Positions 8,597-16,929 of a DNA stretch of 64,000 nt are shown one piece after another. The position numbers and the translations under genes were made by a program. The stretch covers positions 1 through 64,000 of the forward strand of contig CAZCYQ010000006.1 in assembly GCA_964503085.1 (NCBI GenBank), given 5' to 3'. Source of the stretch: Bin80 sp964503085 (GTDB taxonomy: Bacteria > Bacteroidota > Rhodothermia > Rhodothermales > Bin80). The first letter of the stretch is position 1. Every line of letters begins with the position of its first letter. The notes below the pieces were generated by a model. That model had not been told where the DNA came from, ran no database searches, and worked only from the letters and a program-made list of their open reading frames with translations.

Positions 8597-9250
8597 TCAC
8601 AGCCCATATCTGCCCTTCAGCTTCCCCATCATCTTCATTGTAGCTGGAGGTAACACTGTTTCTCCAGAAACCAGATTCCTCAGGTCTTCCGGAGTATCTA
8701 TATCGTACCAGACCGGCAACTGCGTAACTGATGCCCCCGATTCATGAGCACGCGCCAGTGTCAGACTGAACACATTGGGCTCTCCGTAAACAATTCCATC
8801 GAAAAGGCCGCAAATAAGCGGAGACATCCCCAAAAGGTAGTATCCTCCATCCAATGCGGGACCAATACATACGGCCGGCACATCTGATAATGCCTCATAT
8901 GCCTCCATGATAAACTCTGTCGGCAAAGTCGGGTGGTCGGTCCCGATAATAACCATTTGCTCATATCCCTCCGCGGCCGTTTCCCCGAAAGCATGTTCCA
9001 TTCGCTCTCCCAACCCATGGCCGTACTGCTTTTTTAATTGCGCACCATATAGATGAACACCGGGATCGCCCTCGTCAGCCATATACAGGCGTACATCTAC
9101 CTCTAGCGATGCGTATTGCGCAAGGCTATCCATCAGGAATGCACGATACAGATCCGCCGCTTCTTGTGACGAAAGGAGTGGTGTCAGTCTGGACTTTACT
9201 TGACCCGCAACGGGTGAGCGGGCAAATACAATCAGTGCGCGGTCATTCAT
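8597..9250 (-). CDS. DUF2064 / TIGR04282 family glycosyltransferase-like protein
   Basis: 217 residues with the nucleotide-sugar transferase fold. Features: LIVFARSPVAGQVKSRL at the start, ADLYRAFLMDSL, VIIGTDHPTLP (the Asp-containing DxD-like position), and IGPALDGGYYLLGM. Members named TIGR04282 are linked by annotation to arsenosugar synthesis, but most have no proven substrate. The start codon overlaps the stop of the cysteine desulfurase gene (ATGA). No arsenic-related gene is nearby, so I do not assign the arsenosugar role. Confidence 0.85.
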   Translation of the reverse strand: MNDRALIVFARSPVAGQVKSRLTPLLSSQEAADLYRAFLMDSLAQYASLEVDVRLYMADEGDPGVHLYGAQLKKQYGHGLGERMEHAFGETAAEGYEQMVIIGTDHPTLPTEFIMEAYEALSDVPAVCIGPALDGGYYLLGMSPLICGLFDGIVYGEPNVFSLTLARAHESGASVTQLPVWYDIDTPEDLRNLVSGETVLPPATMKMMGKLKGRYGL

Positions 9251-10434
9251 CCTGCACGCTGCTGACGCATCCTTTGAACAATTTTAACAATTCGTGCTGC
9301 CGTCAATTCAATATCCTCAGACGTAGTTGAGCGACCAAGAGAAAGTCTGAGCGAGGCACGGGCGGTCTGATCAGGTAACCCGAGGCCCAGCAGTACATGA
9401 CTGGGCGTGATGGTGCCACTGGAGCAGGCCGAGCCTGCAGAAGCGCTGATACCTTCAAGGTCCATGTTCAATAGCAGCATTTCACCGTCAAGCGGGCAGC
9501 CTGCAATCGGTCTGAATGCCGTACTCAAAATATGCGGTGCAGCATTGAGCGGCGTATTGACCACCAATTGATCCCCAATACTATCCATGAGTCGGCACTC
9601 CAGTTCCTTTCGAAGCGCCTGTACGCGGACAGCAGCCGCATCCCGGCCATTTACAGCAAGAGCCATAGCAGCTGCCATACCAACCACAGCTGCTACGTTT
9701 TCTGTTCCTCCACGCCGGCCTCTCTCCTGTGAACCACCAAGGACCTGCGGAGACAATTCTACTCCGCGTCTGACGTAAAGGATACCCACTCCCTTTGGGC
9801 CATACATCTTGTGTGCTGAGAGCGACATCATATCCACGCCAAGGTCCTCAACATCCAATGGTATCCAGGCAGCGGCCTGGACAGCATCTGTGTGCAGAAC
9901 CACACCACGCGTACGACAAACAGTTGCGATTTCCCTTATGGGGGCAACTGCGCCGGTTTCGTTGTTCACATACATGACCGAAACCTGGCAGGTATCCTCT
10001 TCTATTGCGTTGGCTATTTGATCTGTGTTTGGAGCCCCAATTTTGTGTTCTGGTGCGAGATATGTAACTCGTACCCCACATGACTCCAAGGCTTGTGCCG
10101 GCTCTAACACCGCTTTGTGCTCAACCTTTGAAGTGACCAGATGACTTTCTGAGCTTAATGTATTCAACGCGAGATTATTCGCTTCCGTGGCTCCACTCGT
10201 AAAAACAATCTCCTCCGGGTTTGCATTCAGATGACCTGCTATTTGCTCTCGACTATCTTCAATTGCTCCACGGGCAGCTCTGCCCAAGCGATGTACAGAA
10301 GACGCATTCCCAAAATCGTCCCTCATGTACGGTAGCATGGCTTCCAGGACAGCGGGATCCAGCGGCGTCGTGGCCGCATGATCCATGTAAACTGATCGTG
10401 GATAGGACCGATTGTTGTCGCGCTCAACTGTCAT
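9247..10434 (-). CDS. Cysteine desulfurase (NifS/IscS class)
   Basis: PLP enzyme that takes sulfur from cysteine as an enzyme-bound persulfide for Fe-S clusters or thio-modification. 395 residues from ATG 10434 (MTVERDNN...); the longer frame to 10563 adds 43 unconserved residues. Motifs: YMDHAATTPLDP, FTSGATEANNLAL, VEHKAVLEP, VNNETGAVAPI, HTDAVQAA, the PLP lysine in SAHKMYGPKGVG and the active-site Cys loop SACSSGTITPSH. The long SSGT-type loop is that of group I enzymes (IscS/NifS). No iscU or other Fe-S scaffold is beside it, so IscS or NifS cannot be chosen. First gene of the leftward series. Confidence 0.93.
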   Translation of the reverse strand: MTVERDNNRSYPRSVYMDHAATTPLDPAVLEAMLPYMRDDFGNASSVHRLGRAARGAIEDSREQIAGHLNANPEEIVFTSGATEANNLALNTLSSESHLVTSKVEHKAVLEPAQALESCGVRVTYLAPEHKIGAPNTDQIANAIEEDTCQVSVMYVNNETGAVAPIREIATVCRTRGVVLHTDAVQAAAWIPLDVEDLGVDMMSLSAHKMYGPKGVGILYVRRGVELSPQVLGGSQERGRRGGTENVAAVVGMAAAMALAVNGRDAAAVRVQALRKELECRLMDSIGDQLVVNTPLNAAPHILSTAFRPIAGCPLDGEMLLLNMDLEGISASAGSACSSGTITPSHVLLGLGLPDQTARASLRLSLGRSTTSEDIELTAARIVKIVQRMRQQRAG

Positions 10435-11222
10435 AGTAGTTTCGTAGTCTCCATCCGATGAGAGGACGCATCTTGCCCCAAGACTGAGTTGGGGCCGCAT
10501 AGCCTTGAAAACTATTCGACCACTGCAGTGCCGTTTTGGTTCAGATGGTCTGTTGAATGTCATTGGCCGGTATGAATCACATCTGGCCTCACGTTCGGGC
10601 TAACCTGTCTGGCAGAATACAGTACGCCGGACGATCGCTGGCTGCCCGACCGGAGGGATGCAAATTGATCCAGAGATCGCTATGCGGTTTGTGCAGGGAA
10701 GGGAATGACTTCACGAGGTGGTCTCTGCCTATATGGGGAGTGTTCTCTCGTTACAAGAATCTGTTATGTCCAAATCGCCATTTGGGGGAAATGCCTTCAT
10801 TCAGACGAGCAGTAAGAATTCAGCCCCAAATTTCTAAACCCTGGTTACATCGATGTATCTTCGAGGATCAAATCTCGTTGGTTCTTGAACTATAGCACGT
10901 GATGGACGATTTTGCATGTCACTGCATACTGTCGGTAGAATCCATCATAACAAGGAAGGTCGGCAGACTCATATACCAACGATCAGCACATATCCACTAA
11001 CACTTCCCAAATTATTGACCAGAGCCTCTGAGAGCGGTACACAAGGTTGTCGTAACCGCAATATGGCCACCTCCGGCCATAAACTACAAACCAATAACAA
11101 AGTATACTCTCTGTTCCCATAACCTTTTCTACCACCCTGAATTCGGGCACTTGTGGGAAGCAGTGAACAGACTGATTAGTGGAGAAAGCGCACCGCGGTA
11201 TACAAAGCATATCGGCACGTAG
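10435..11222. other. Long divergent intergenic region between cysteine desulfurase and murA
   Basis: Nearly 800 bases with no coding frame I can support on either strand. It must carry the divergent promoters. A hairpin is at 10475-10495, and the murA control site starts at 11223. I saw no tRNA-like or known riboswitch pattern. Confidence 0.5.
10475..10495 (-). promoter_or_regulatory. Leader hairpin before the cysteine desulfurase
   Basis: Perfect seven-base stem GCCCCAA/TTGGGGC with a seven-base loop, ending 41 bases before the start codon at 10434. It could be an operator or an mRNA hairpin in the leader of the long leftward series. No binding protein can be named. Confidence 0.3.
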
Positions 11223-11245
11223 GATAATGCCCGCAGGGCATTATC
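11223..11245 (+). promoter_or_regulatory. Perfect inverted repeat in front of murA
   Basis: GATAATGCCC, then GCA, then GGGCATTATC: ten base pairs without mismatch, 24 bases before the murA ATG. Its right arm overlaps a TATCTTTG box (11242-11249). The arrangement suits an operator that blocks a promoter; as RNA it would be a strong hairpin. The binding protein is unknown. Confidence 0.5.
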
Positions 11246-11249
11246 TTTG
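11242..11249 (+). promoter_or_regulatory. Possible -7 promoter box for murA
   Basis: TATCTTTG fits the TAnnTTTG consensus of the -7 element of Bacteroidota primary sigma factors and lies 20 bases before the murA start. No clear -33 TTTG is found at the normal distance, so the call is tentative. Confidence 0.4.
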
Positions 11250-11269
11250 CCGTTGTACAATGATTATTC

Positions 11270-12568
11270 ATGGAGAAACTTGTCATTGAAGGGGGCCATC
11301 CGCTTAGCGGTACGTTGGCTATAAGTCCATCCAAGAATGCGGCCCTGCCACTGATGGCTGCTGCTGTTCTGCCCCAAGGTGTCACACACCTTGCCCACAT
11401 TCCTAAACTTCGCGATATCACCACATTTTCGCACGTACTCCGAATTACCGGTGCAGCGGTTACACGCAAGGATAATGGGTTGCAAATCGACGCAACCCGG
11501 ATAGGATTCCCGGAGGCACCTTATGAACTCGTAAAGAAAATGCGCGCCTCCTTTTATATGTTGGGGGCACTCCTTGGCCGTTGCGGACGTGCGCGTGTCT
11601 CCCTGCCGGGCGGATGTGCTTGGGGACCCCGGCCCGTAAACCTGCATCTTGAAGGACTCACGGCCTTGGGCGCACAGATTGAACTGGACGAAGGATACGT
11701 TGTAGCACAGGCACCCCACGGGGGATTGCCGGGCGGAAGCTACAAACTTGAACCATCAAGCGTAGGTGCCACCATCAATTTATTACTAGCCGCCAGTTTG
11801 GGACGCGGCGGTACCCGAATAGAAAATGCGGCAATTGAACCTGATGTAGTCGTATTCTGCGAAATGCTCTCAGCGATGGGAGCACGACTGGAAGGCATCG
11901 GAACACGCACGATTGAAATTGAGGGAGTTCAGGAACTGCACGCTGTCGACTTCAGCAACTGCCCCGATCGCATAGAACTTGGGACGTTCATGATTGCTGC
12001 TGCAATCGCGGGCGTGCCCGGGGAACCTGTCCGGCTGACCTATGCCCGACCAGATCACCTAGGTGAACAGTTTGTAGCGGCATTCAAGGAAACCGGAGCC
12101 GGGTGCACCGTCGCAGACAATGAAGTGATCATAACTCCTCCTGAATCAATAAAACCGGTCTCTATCAAGACCGCTATCTACCCAGGCTTTCCCACAGATT
12201 TACAGGCCCAGTGGACCGTTCTCCTGGCCTGTGCGGATGGAGAAGCTACCGTTACCGACCAGGTTTATGGTGATCGCTTCAATCACATCCCGGAATTGGC
12301 CCGTATGGGACTCCAGGCTCACGTCGTCGGCAATCAGGTAACCGTCTACGGCGGCACTCAGCTTAGCGGAGCACGAGTTATGAGCACCGATCTGCGTGCA
12401 AGTGTATCGCTGGTACTTGCCGGGATGATCGCACGGGGAACCACGCACGTCGGCCGAATCTATCACCTGGATCGAGGCTATGAGCACCTGGAAAAGAAAC
12501 TCAGTCAATGCGGAATAGATATCCGGCGTGAACAATACGACGAGTTTGCCGCCCCCAAGCAAACTTAG
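11270..12568 (+). CDS. murA: UDP-N-acetylglucosamine 1-carboxyvinyltransferase
   Basis: First committed step of peptidoglycan synthesis: adds enolpyruvate from PEP to UDP-GlcNAc in the cytoplasm. 432 residues, close to the usual 420-430. The N-terminus has LVIEGGHPLSGTLAISPSKNAALP, with the conserved SGxxxxxxxKNAxLP pattern. The active-site Cys is in SLPGGCAWGPRPV, so fosfomycin would be expected to react. PGFPTDLQAQ and the C-terminal IYHLDRGYEHLEKKL are also typical. It stands alone, rightward. Its stop overlaps the stop of the convergent cytochrome gene (TTAG). Confidence 0.96.
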   Translation: MEKLVIEGGHPLSGTLAISPSKNAALPLMAAAVLPQGVTHLAHIPKLRDITTFSHVLRITGAAVTRKDNGLQIDATRIGFPEAPYELVKKMRASFYMLGALLGRCGRARVSLPGGCAWGPRPVNLHLEGLTALGAQIELDEGYVVAQAPHGGLPGGSYKLEPSSVGATINLLLAASLGRGGTRIENAAIEPDVVVFCEMLSAMGARLEGIGTRTIEIEGVQELHAVDFSNCPDRIELGTFMIAAAIAGVPGEPVRLTYARPDHLGEQFVAAFKETGAGCTVADNEVIITPPESIKPVSIKTAIYPGFPTDLQAQWTVLLACADGEATVTDQVYGDRFNHIPELARMGLQAHVVGNQVTVYGGTQLSGARVMSTDLRASVSLVLAGMIARGTTHVGRIYHLDRGYEHLEKKLSQCGIDIRREQYDEFAAPKQT

Positions 12569-15228
12569 CGCTGTACTCTATGCAACATGTGCTCGTGGAT
12601 CGGCTGCGCCATAAGATTGTCTGACTGATGACGCCGCTTATAGGGACCGGTTACGGCAAGCGCCGTTTCATCCTCTTTGTAGAATTCATACAGACTTTGT
12701 GCCTCCTGAAGCTCTTTCGTACGCTCCAGCGCCCCGAGCGTTAGCATGCGATTGTACAAGGCCCCAAGGTCCTCGGGATCTATCTCAAGGACGCGGTCCA
12801 TCCACTGCAGCGCCACCTCGTATCGCTCCATCAGGTAATGCATCCGACCAATAGACAGCAACAGTACACGGTCTGCTGGATAGGTTTCGTACACATACAT
12901 CCACTCGGAAATCGCATCATCGTAATAACCATATCCATTCAGCACTTCGCCGCGGAAGTAAGCCGTCTTGATATATCCAGGTTGTCTTTTCTCGGCCTCA
13001 ATCAGCTCTGACTCCGCCTCTTCCAGACTGCCCTCATCAAGATGTACACGGGCGCGGTTGATTGGCCCTTCTGGACTGTCCGGGGCAATCACTGAGACCT
13101 GACCGAAAGCCTCGAGTGCGCCGCGTGTATCACCTTGCAGAAAAAGTCCAATCCCATAGTCATTCCACCGCTCCCAGAGAGCGTACGTCGTATCGGGCTG
13201 ATTACTCTCTGACCGCTTTGCGGAGGCCATCAGCGTGATTGGGATCTCCGGGGATTCACCCGGGGCCAACTCCCATCTTCGCAGATCAACCTCCTTCCGT
13301 GCCAGCGAATCCGGCTCCCCTGGAGCAACCCGCCCGCGAAACGTCCAGTTGTGGAAGTACCACTTGAACTTGCGGTGATACAGTCGAGCGGACAGCTCCC
13401 TGATCCTTGTACCTTCGGGCACTTGGAAGCGGTAATGCACCGTGTGCGCAGTCCCAGGTCCGATCATGTTTGCATAGACCGTAGCGATCCAGTCCTGCGC
13501 ATTGCGTCGATTGATAAGATTGCTGGCGCGATCCACTTGCACTGCTCCCCAGAAATGTGCAGTTGAATCAACTCTGCCTTCGTCATCCAGATGACCCGAG
13601 ATCAATACCTCCGCCCCCGATATGTCACGTGCGGCAAACTCTAGCCACATTTCGTTGGAGTCATTCGTCCCGCCGGGCAGTAAATGCCCTACGCGTCGAT
13701 TACGAACAACCACACTGACCTCAACCTCGTCCCCGGGATCAAGGGAGGGCATGATCTCGTCAGGGCCGTATGTCTGCCCATTAACCGTCACAGTAAAAAT
13801 GTCAACAGACGCAGAAGACCGCAGAGACTCCTGTGCTTCGCGAACTTGCTCGGGGTATCCGTTGAGCACGGGCAGGGCAGTGTTTGCGGCGGCAAAGGTA
13901 TGACTGCGAATGAATCCCCCCGTGCCTCCCTGATCATTCGAAGCCACACGCGGCATATGACAGTCAATACAGGATAAAGGGGTTTCCGGAAGATAAAACG
14001 AGCGTACCGTATTCCCGCTCGTGCCGCTGCTCTGCCAGGCATCGTATTCATTCTGCCCACGCTTCCATCGATAGTTATTGACCTCCGGTGGCAAACCTAC
14101 TTTGTGGCAACTGCCGCAGAACTCCATCGTCCGATGGACCGGGGTTAACATGGCTTCCCTATGCGGATCCGGCTTGGCACGGACAAGTGTGTTATGAATC
14201 CATCGGCGGGTATCATCACTCGCGCGGGCAAATGGATATTCATCCGGCATTGAGATCACATACCGACCGTTGCCTTTTACATCCCTCAAAGCATCAATTG
14301 CATGACAGGATAGACATGTGATGCCTGCGGTTGCAGTTGGATGCTCAAAATCCAATAACTGCTCATCAGTGAACCGTCCAGTAAAGAGTACCAATGGATC
14401 GTGGCAAGATGCGCACCAGCGTGCAGGATCATTGCCCGCACGCTCCACCAACACCTCGACACTTTTACGGTAATAAGGGTTGTTGAACGAGGATAGACGA
14501 TGGGCTGAGGCTTCCCATTGAGCCACAACGTCTGGGTGGCATCCTTCCTGACCACAGGATTCCGATCTGTCTAGATCATCATCGTTCAGATACCCATCAT
14601 GCGCCAGTATAGCTTGTGATGCCGACAAAGGATTTTCTTCAGAACCTTCCACATAAATTGATCCCCGTCCCTGAAGCCAAGGCACAAGCCCTACCAGCAA
14701 AGTAACCGCAAGGCCGGCGATCAGCGTAAGCGAAAGCGGATGTCGCCATACGTGAAGTCCACCCGAGCGGAAGGCCTGCCCCCACTCCAAGAAACGGTAC
14801 CGTACCCCCTCTTTCATGGATACATGGACCACAAATCCACCAATTGAAGTGACAACAGAGATCAGGTGCACATACAACAGTGTACTCCCTGCCCAGGTTG
14901 AACCCAGAAATACGAGACCGAATCCCGATGAGAGTAGTGCAATGAGTGATGCCCCTGTAAATGCCCCCGCGGAAGTTGCTTTCCAGTTGCGGCGGAGCGG
15001 CATTTTTGTCAGATGCAGTGTTATAAATACTACGGACGGCAAGACGAACAGCGTGCCCAGACCTATGTGGAGAAGCACATTGCTCATATAGAGGAGCGCC
15101 GTGGATCGCTCCATCAGATAAAGGAGCAGACTGTTCACCAAAAGGACAGCAAAACCACCCAACAGCACTGCAACCAGCCGCCGCTGGCGCTTGGGCAATC
15201 GTATGTAGCGTTTCTGCAGACGTGCCAT
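12565..15228 (-). CDS. Membrane-anchored multiheme cytochrome c with TPR tail
   Basis: 887 residues. The N-terminal 190 residues hold about five hydrophobic segments. Then comes a periplasmic multiheme domain with four CXXCH sites, at C272, C305, C371 and C420, and one CX4CH site at C225 (CGQEGCH), which may bind a fifth heme. The spacing resembles the cytochrome c554-like domain. A beta-rich section follows (about 490-660), with YGPDEIMPSLDPGDEVEV. The last 200 residues contain several tetratricopeptide repeats (for example ALEAFGQVSVIAPDSPEGPI). The ATG lies three bases after the stop of the FAD oxidoreductase gene. I infer electron transfer at the inner membrane facing the periplasm; donor and acceptor are unknown. 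Confidence 0.85.
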   Translation of the reverse strand: MARLQKRYIRLPKRQRRLVAVLLGGFAVLLVNSLLLYLMERSTALLYMSNVLLHIGLGTLFVLPSVVFITLHLTKMPLRRNWKATSAGAFTGASLIALLSSGFGLVFLGSTWAGSTLLYVHLISVVTSIGGFVVHVSMKEGVRYRFLEWGQAFRSGGLHVWRHPLSLTLIAGLAVTLLVGLVPWLQGRGSIYVEGSEENPLSASQAILAHDGYLNDDDLDRSESCGQEGCHPDVVAQWEASAHRLSSFNNPYYRKSVEVLVERAGNDPARWCASCHDPLVLFTGRFTDEQLLDFEHPTATAGITCLSCHAIDALRDVKGNGRYVISMPDEYPFARASDDTRRWIHNTLVRAKPDPHREAMLTPVHRTMEFCGSCHKVGLPPEVNNYRWKRGQNEYDAWQSSGTSGNTVRSFYLPETPLSCIDCHMPRVASNDQGGTGGFIRSHTFAAANTALPVLNGYPEQVREAQESLRSSASVDIFTVTVNGQTYGPDEIMPSLDPGDEVEVSVVVRNRRVGHLLPGGTNDSNEMWLEFAARDISGAEVLISGHLDDEGRVDSTAHFWGAVQVDRASNLINRRNAQDWIATVYANMIGPGTAHTVHYRFQVPEGTRIRELSARLYHRKFKWYFHNWTFRGRVAPGEPDSLARKEVDLRRWELAPGESPEIPITLMASAKRSESNQPDTTYALWERWNDYGIGLFLQGDTRGALEAFGQVSVIAPDSPEGPINRARVHLDEGSLEEAESELIEAEKRQPGYIKTAYFRGEVLNGYGYYDDAISEWMYVYETYPADRVLLLSIGRMHYLMERYEVALQWMDRVLEIDPEDLGALYNRMLTLGALERTKELQEAQSLYEFYKEDETALAVTGPYKRRHQSDNLMAQPIHEHMLHRVQR

Positions 15229-15231
15229 GAC

Positions 15232-16848
15232 CTAGTAGATGGATTCTGGCCAACGTAACTGAACCCCCTGCCCCGCCAAGAAATCCTGAAATTCTCCCAG
15301 ATGCCTAGCGCGCACGCCTCGCGGTTTTGTATTTCTGGTGATACACCATGCGGCAAGCGCGCCTGCGGCTTCACCAATATTCCACTCGACAGGATGCAAG
15401 CGATAACACCCGCCGGTGATATGAGTTACTCCGATGTTTTTTGCTGCTGGCAAAAGGTTTTCTGTCCGAACGGGGATCAGTGCACCGAGAGGAATCTCAA
15501 AGGGTAACGATGCAACATCAATGTAGTTGTCTCCCGCGGTGGACGGATGCAGATCAATGCGATAGCTGCCAACCCCAATCGAATCTTCAAAGTGCTCCGC
15601 GCGTTTGGCGCCTTTGCGAGCTTCCGCACCCACATGGTCTTCGGTTACCGTGAACATTGAAGTAATACGTCTGGACTCCCGCAAATAAGGAGCCATTGCA
15701 AGTCCATCCTCAGTGCCCATGATATCTCCTCGTAATCTTAGCCCTGGCCAACCTTGGCCGCCGTCCTCCCGCGGTACTTCAGTCTGAAGCCAGTAAAAGA
15801 GTGAGAAACTCAGCTCACGAGCTGCCTGCCGATGCAAAGCACTGTCTGAATCTGCAAACAGGTTCCCGTTCATGTAGTCGTTTTGTGGCCAGTTCACAAG
15901 TGAGATTCCACCTGCATAAACGCCCGGTGTGAATAACTCCGGATTTATCAGCCTGCGATAGGTCCATAGATTAAAGTTCTCAGTGACCGCTCCCGGTCGG
16001 GGATCGAACGAAGCCGTTCTTGGCTCGAGGGTTATGGGGTGACTGTAAGTCAGGCTCAGCAACTTCCCGGGCCATGGCGGATCAATTGGTGGCACATAGT
16101 CCCGCCAGAACATATAGGATTCGGGAGGCTCAATTGTATGATCTTCCCCTGGTTGATAATCCATTGCAAAGCACCATGTGGGGGCCTGCATATTATGAGG
16201 TCCCGGGCGAGGCGACGCATGTAATTCTCCTGTATCTGGTTCGGCCCCCATGACGTGCTCCGTCTGGGATAAAGCGAGAAGTACCCCATCTTCCGTTGCG
16301 TCAATGAAATACTTTGCTCTGATTACAGTACCTGAGGACGATAATTGGACGGCTTGAATACGATCCCCGCTCACCTCTGCAGAGATCGGTCGTTCATTCA
16401 GCATTATTCTGAGCTGTCCTGTACTCAGGTAAGGAGCTAACCAGTCGGTCAACACCGCAAGAGCTGCGCGCGGTTCATGGCAAAGCCTGGACACCCCACA
16501 GGTACCCGGATTCAGCAGCTCCACCTTGGGATCCAGCAGCGGATAAAATCTTCGATAGTAATCACGCACACCTGCTCGAAACGCCCGATAACGGTCTGTT
16601 GCACCCTGAGACTCAATCCACTGATGCTCATCCGGGGGGACTCCCTGCTGCGTAAACTGCCCGCCAATCCATTCTGTCTCTTCCGTAAGAACTACACGTT
16701 GATTCATTCGCAATGCAGCCAACGCAGCCGCACATCCTCCCGTACCGCCTCCTATGATCGCTATATCTGCCTCCCATTCACTGTCCGTGTGGAGCACAGC
16801 CAGGAGTCCTGAACCGGAGAGTTGTAAAAATGAGCGCCGCGATAACAT
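15232..16848 (-). CDS. Tat-exported FAD-dependent oxidoreductase
   Basis: 538 residues. The N-terminus carries a twin-arginine signal, SRRSFLQLSGSGLLAV, so export in folded form is expected. The FAD-binding Rossmann motif IAIIGGGTGGCAAALAAL is at about 29-46, followed by VVLTEETEWIGGQFTQQGVP, which places it in the FAD_oxidored family (PF12831). A second FAD-contact segment near the C-terminus reads NLLPAAKNIGVTHI. The substrate is unknown. It is followed three bases later by a multiheme cytochrome, so electrons taken by FAD might pass to that protein. It is not a known nitrite, sulfite or fumarate system by its domains. Confidence 0.85.
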   Translation of the reverse strand: MLSRRSFLQLSGSGLLAVLHTDSEWEADIAIIGGGTGGCAAALAALRMNQRVVLTEETEWIGGQFTQQGVPPDEHQWIESQGATDRYRAFRAGVRDYYRRFYPLLDPKVELLNPGTCGVSRLCHEPRAALAVLTDWLAPYLSTGQLRIMLNERPISAEVSGDRIQAVQLSSSGTVIRAKYFIDATEDGVLLALSQTEHVMGAEPDTGELHASPRPGPHNMQAPTWCFAMDYQPGEDHTIEPPESYMFWRDYVPPIDPPWPGKLLSLTYSHPITLEPRTASFDPRPGAVTENFNLWTYRRLINPELFTPGVYAGGISLVNWPQNDYMNGNLFADSDSALHRQAARELSFSLFYWLQTEVPREDGGQGWPGLRLRGDIMGTEDGLAMAPYLRESRRITSMFTVTEDHVGAEARKGAKRAEHFEDSIGVGSYRIDLHPSTAGDNYIDVASLPFEIPLGALIPVRTENLLPAAKNIGVTHITGGCYRLHPVEWNIGEAAGALAAWCITRNTKPRGVRARHLGEFQDFLAGQGVQLRWPESIY

Positions 16849-16929
16849 AGCTGAATGAAGTACGAGATGAAAGTGGCTCCACGTTTTTGTACGCAGCGAG
16901 CCTAGAGCGGTCTTGTCCTACCCCTTCAT

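Noticed and set aside
8597..9250. Arsenosugar biosynthesis enzyme
   Set aside because: The family name suggests it, but no arsenic gene is near and most members are untested.
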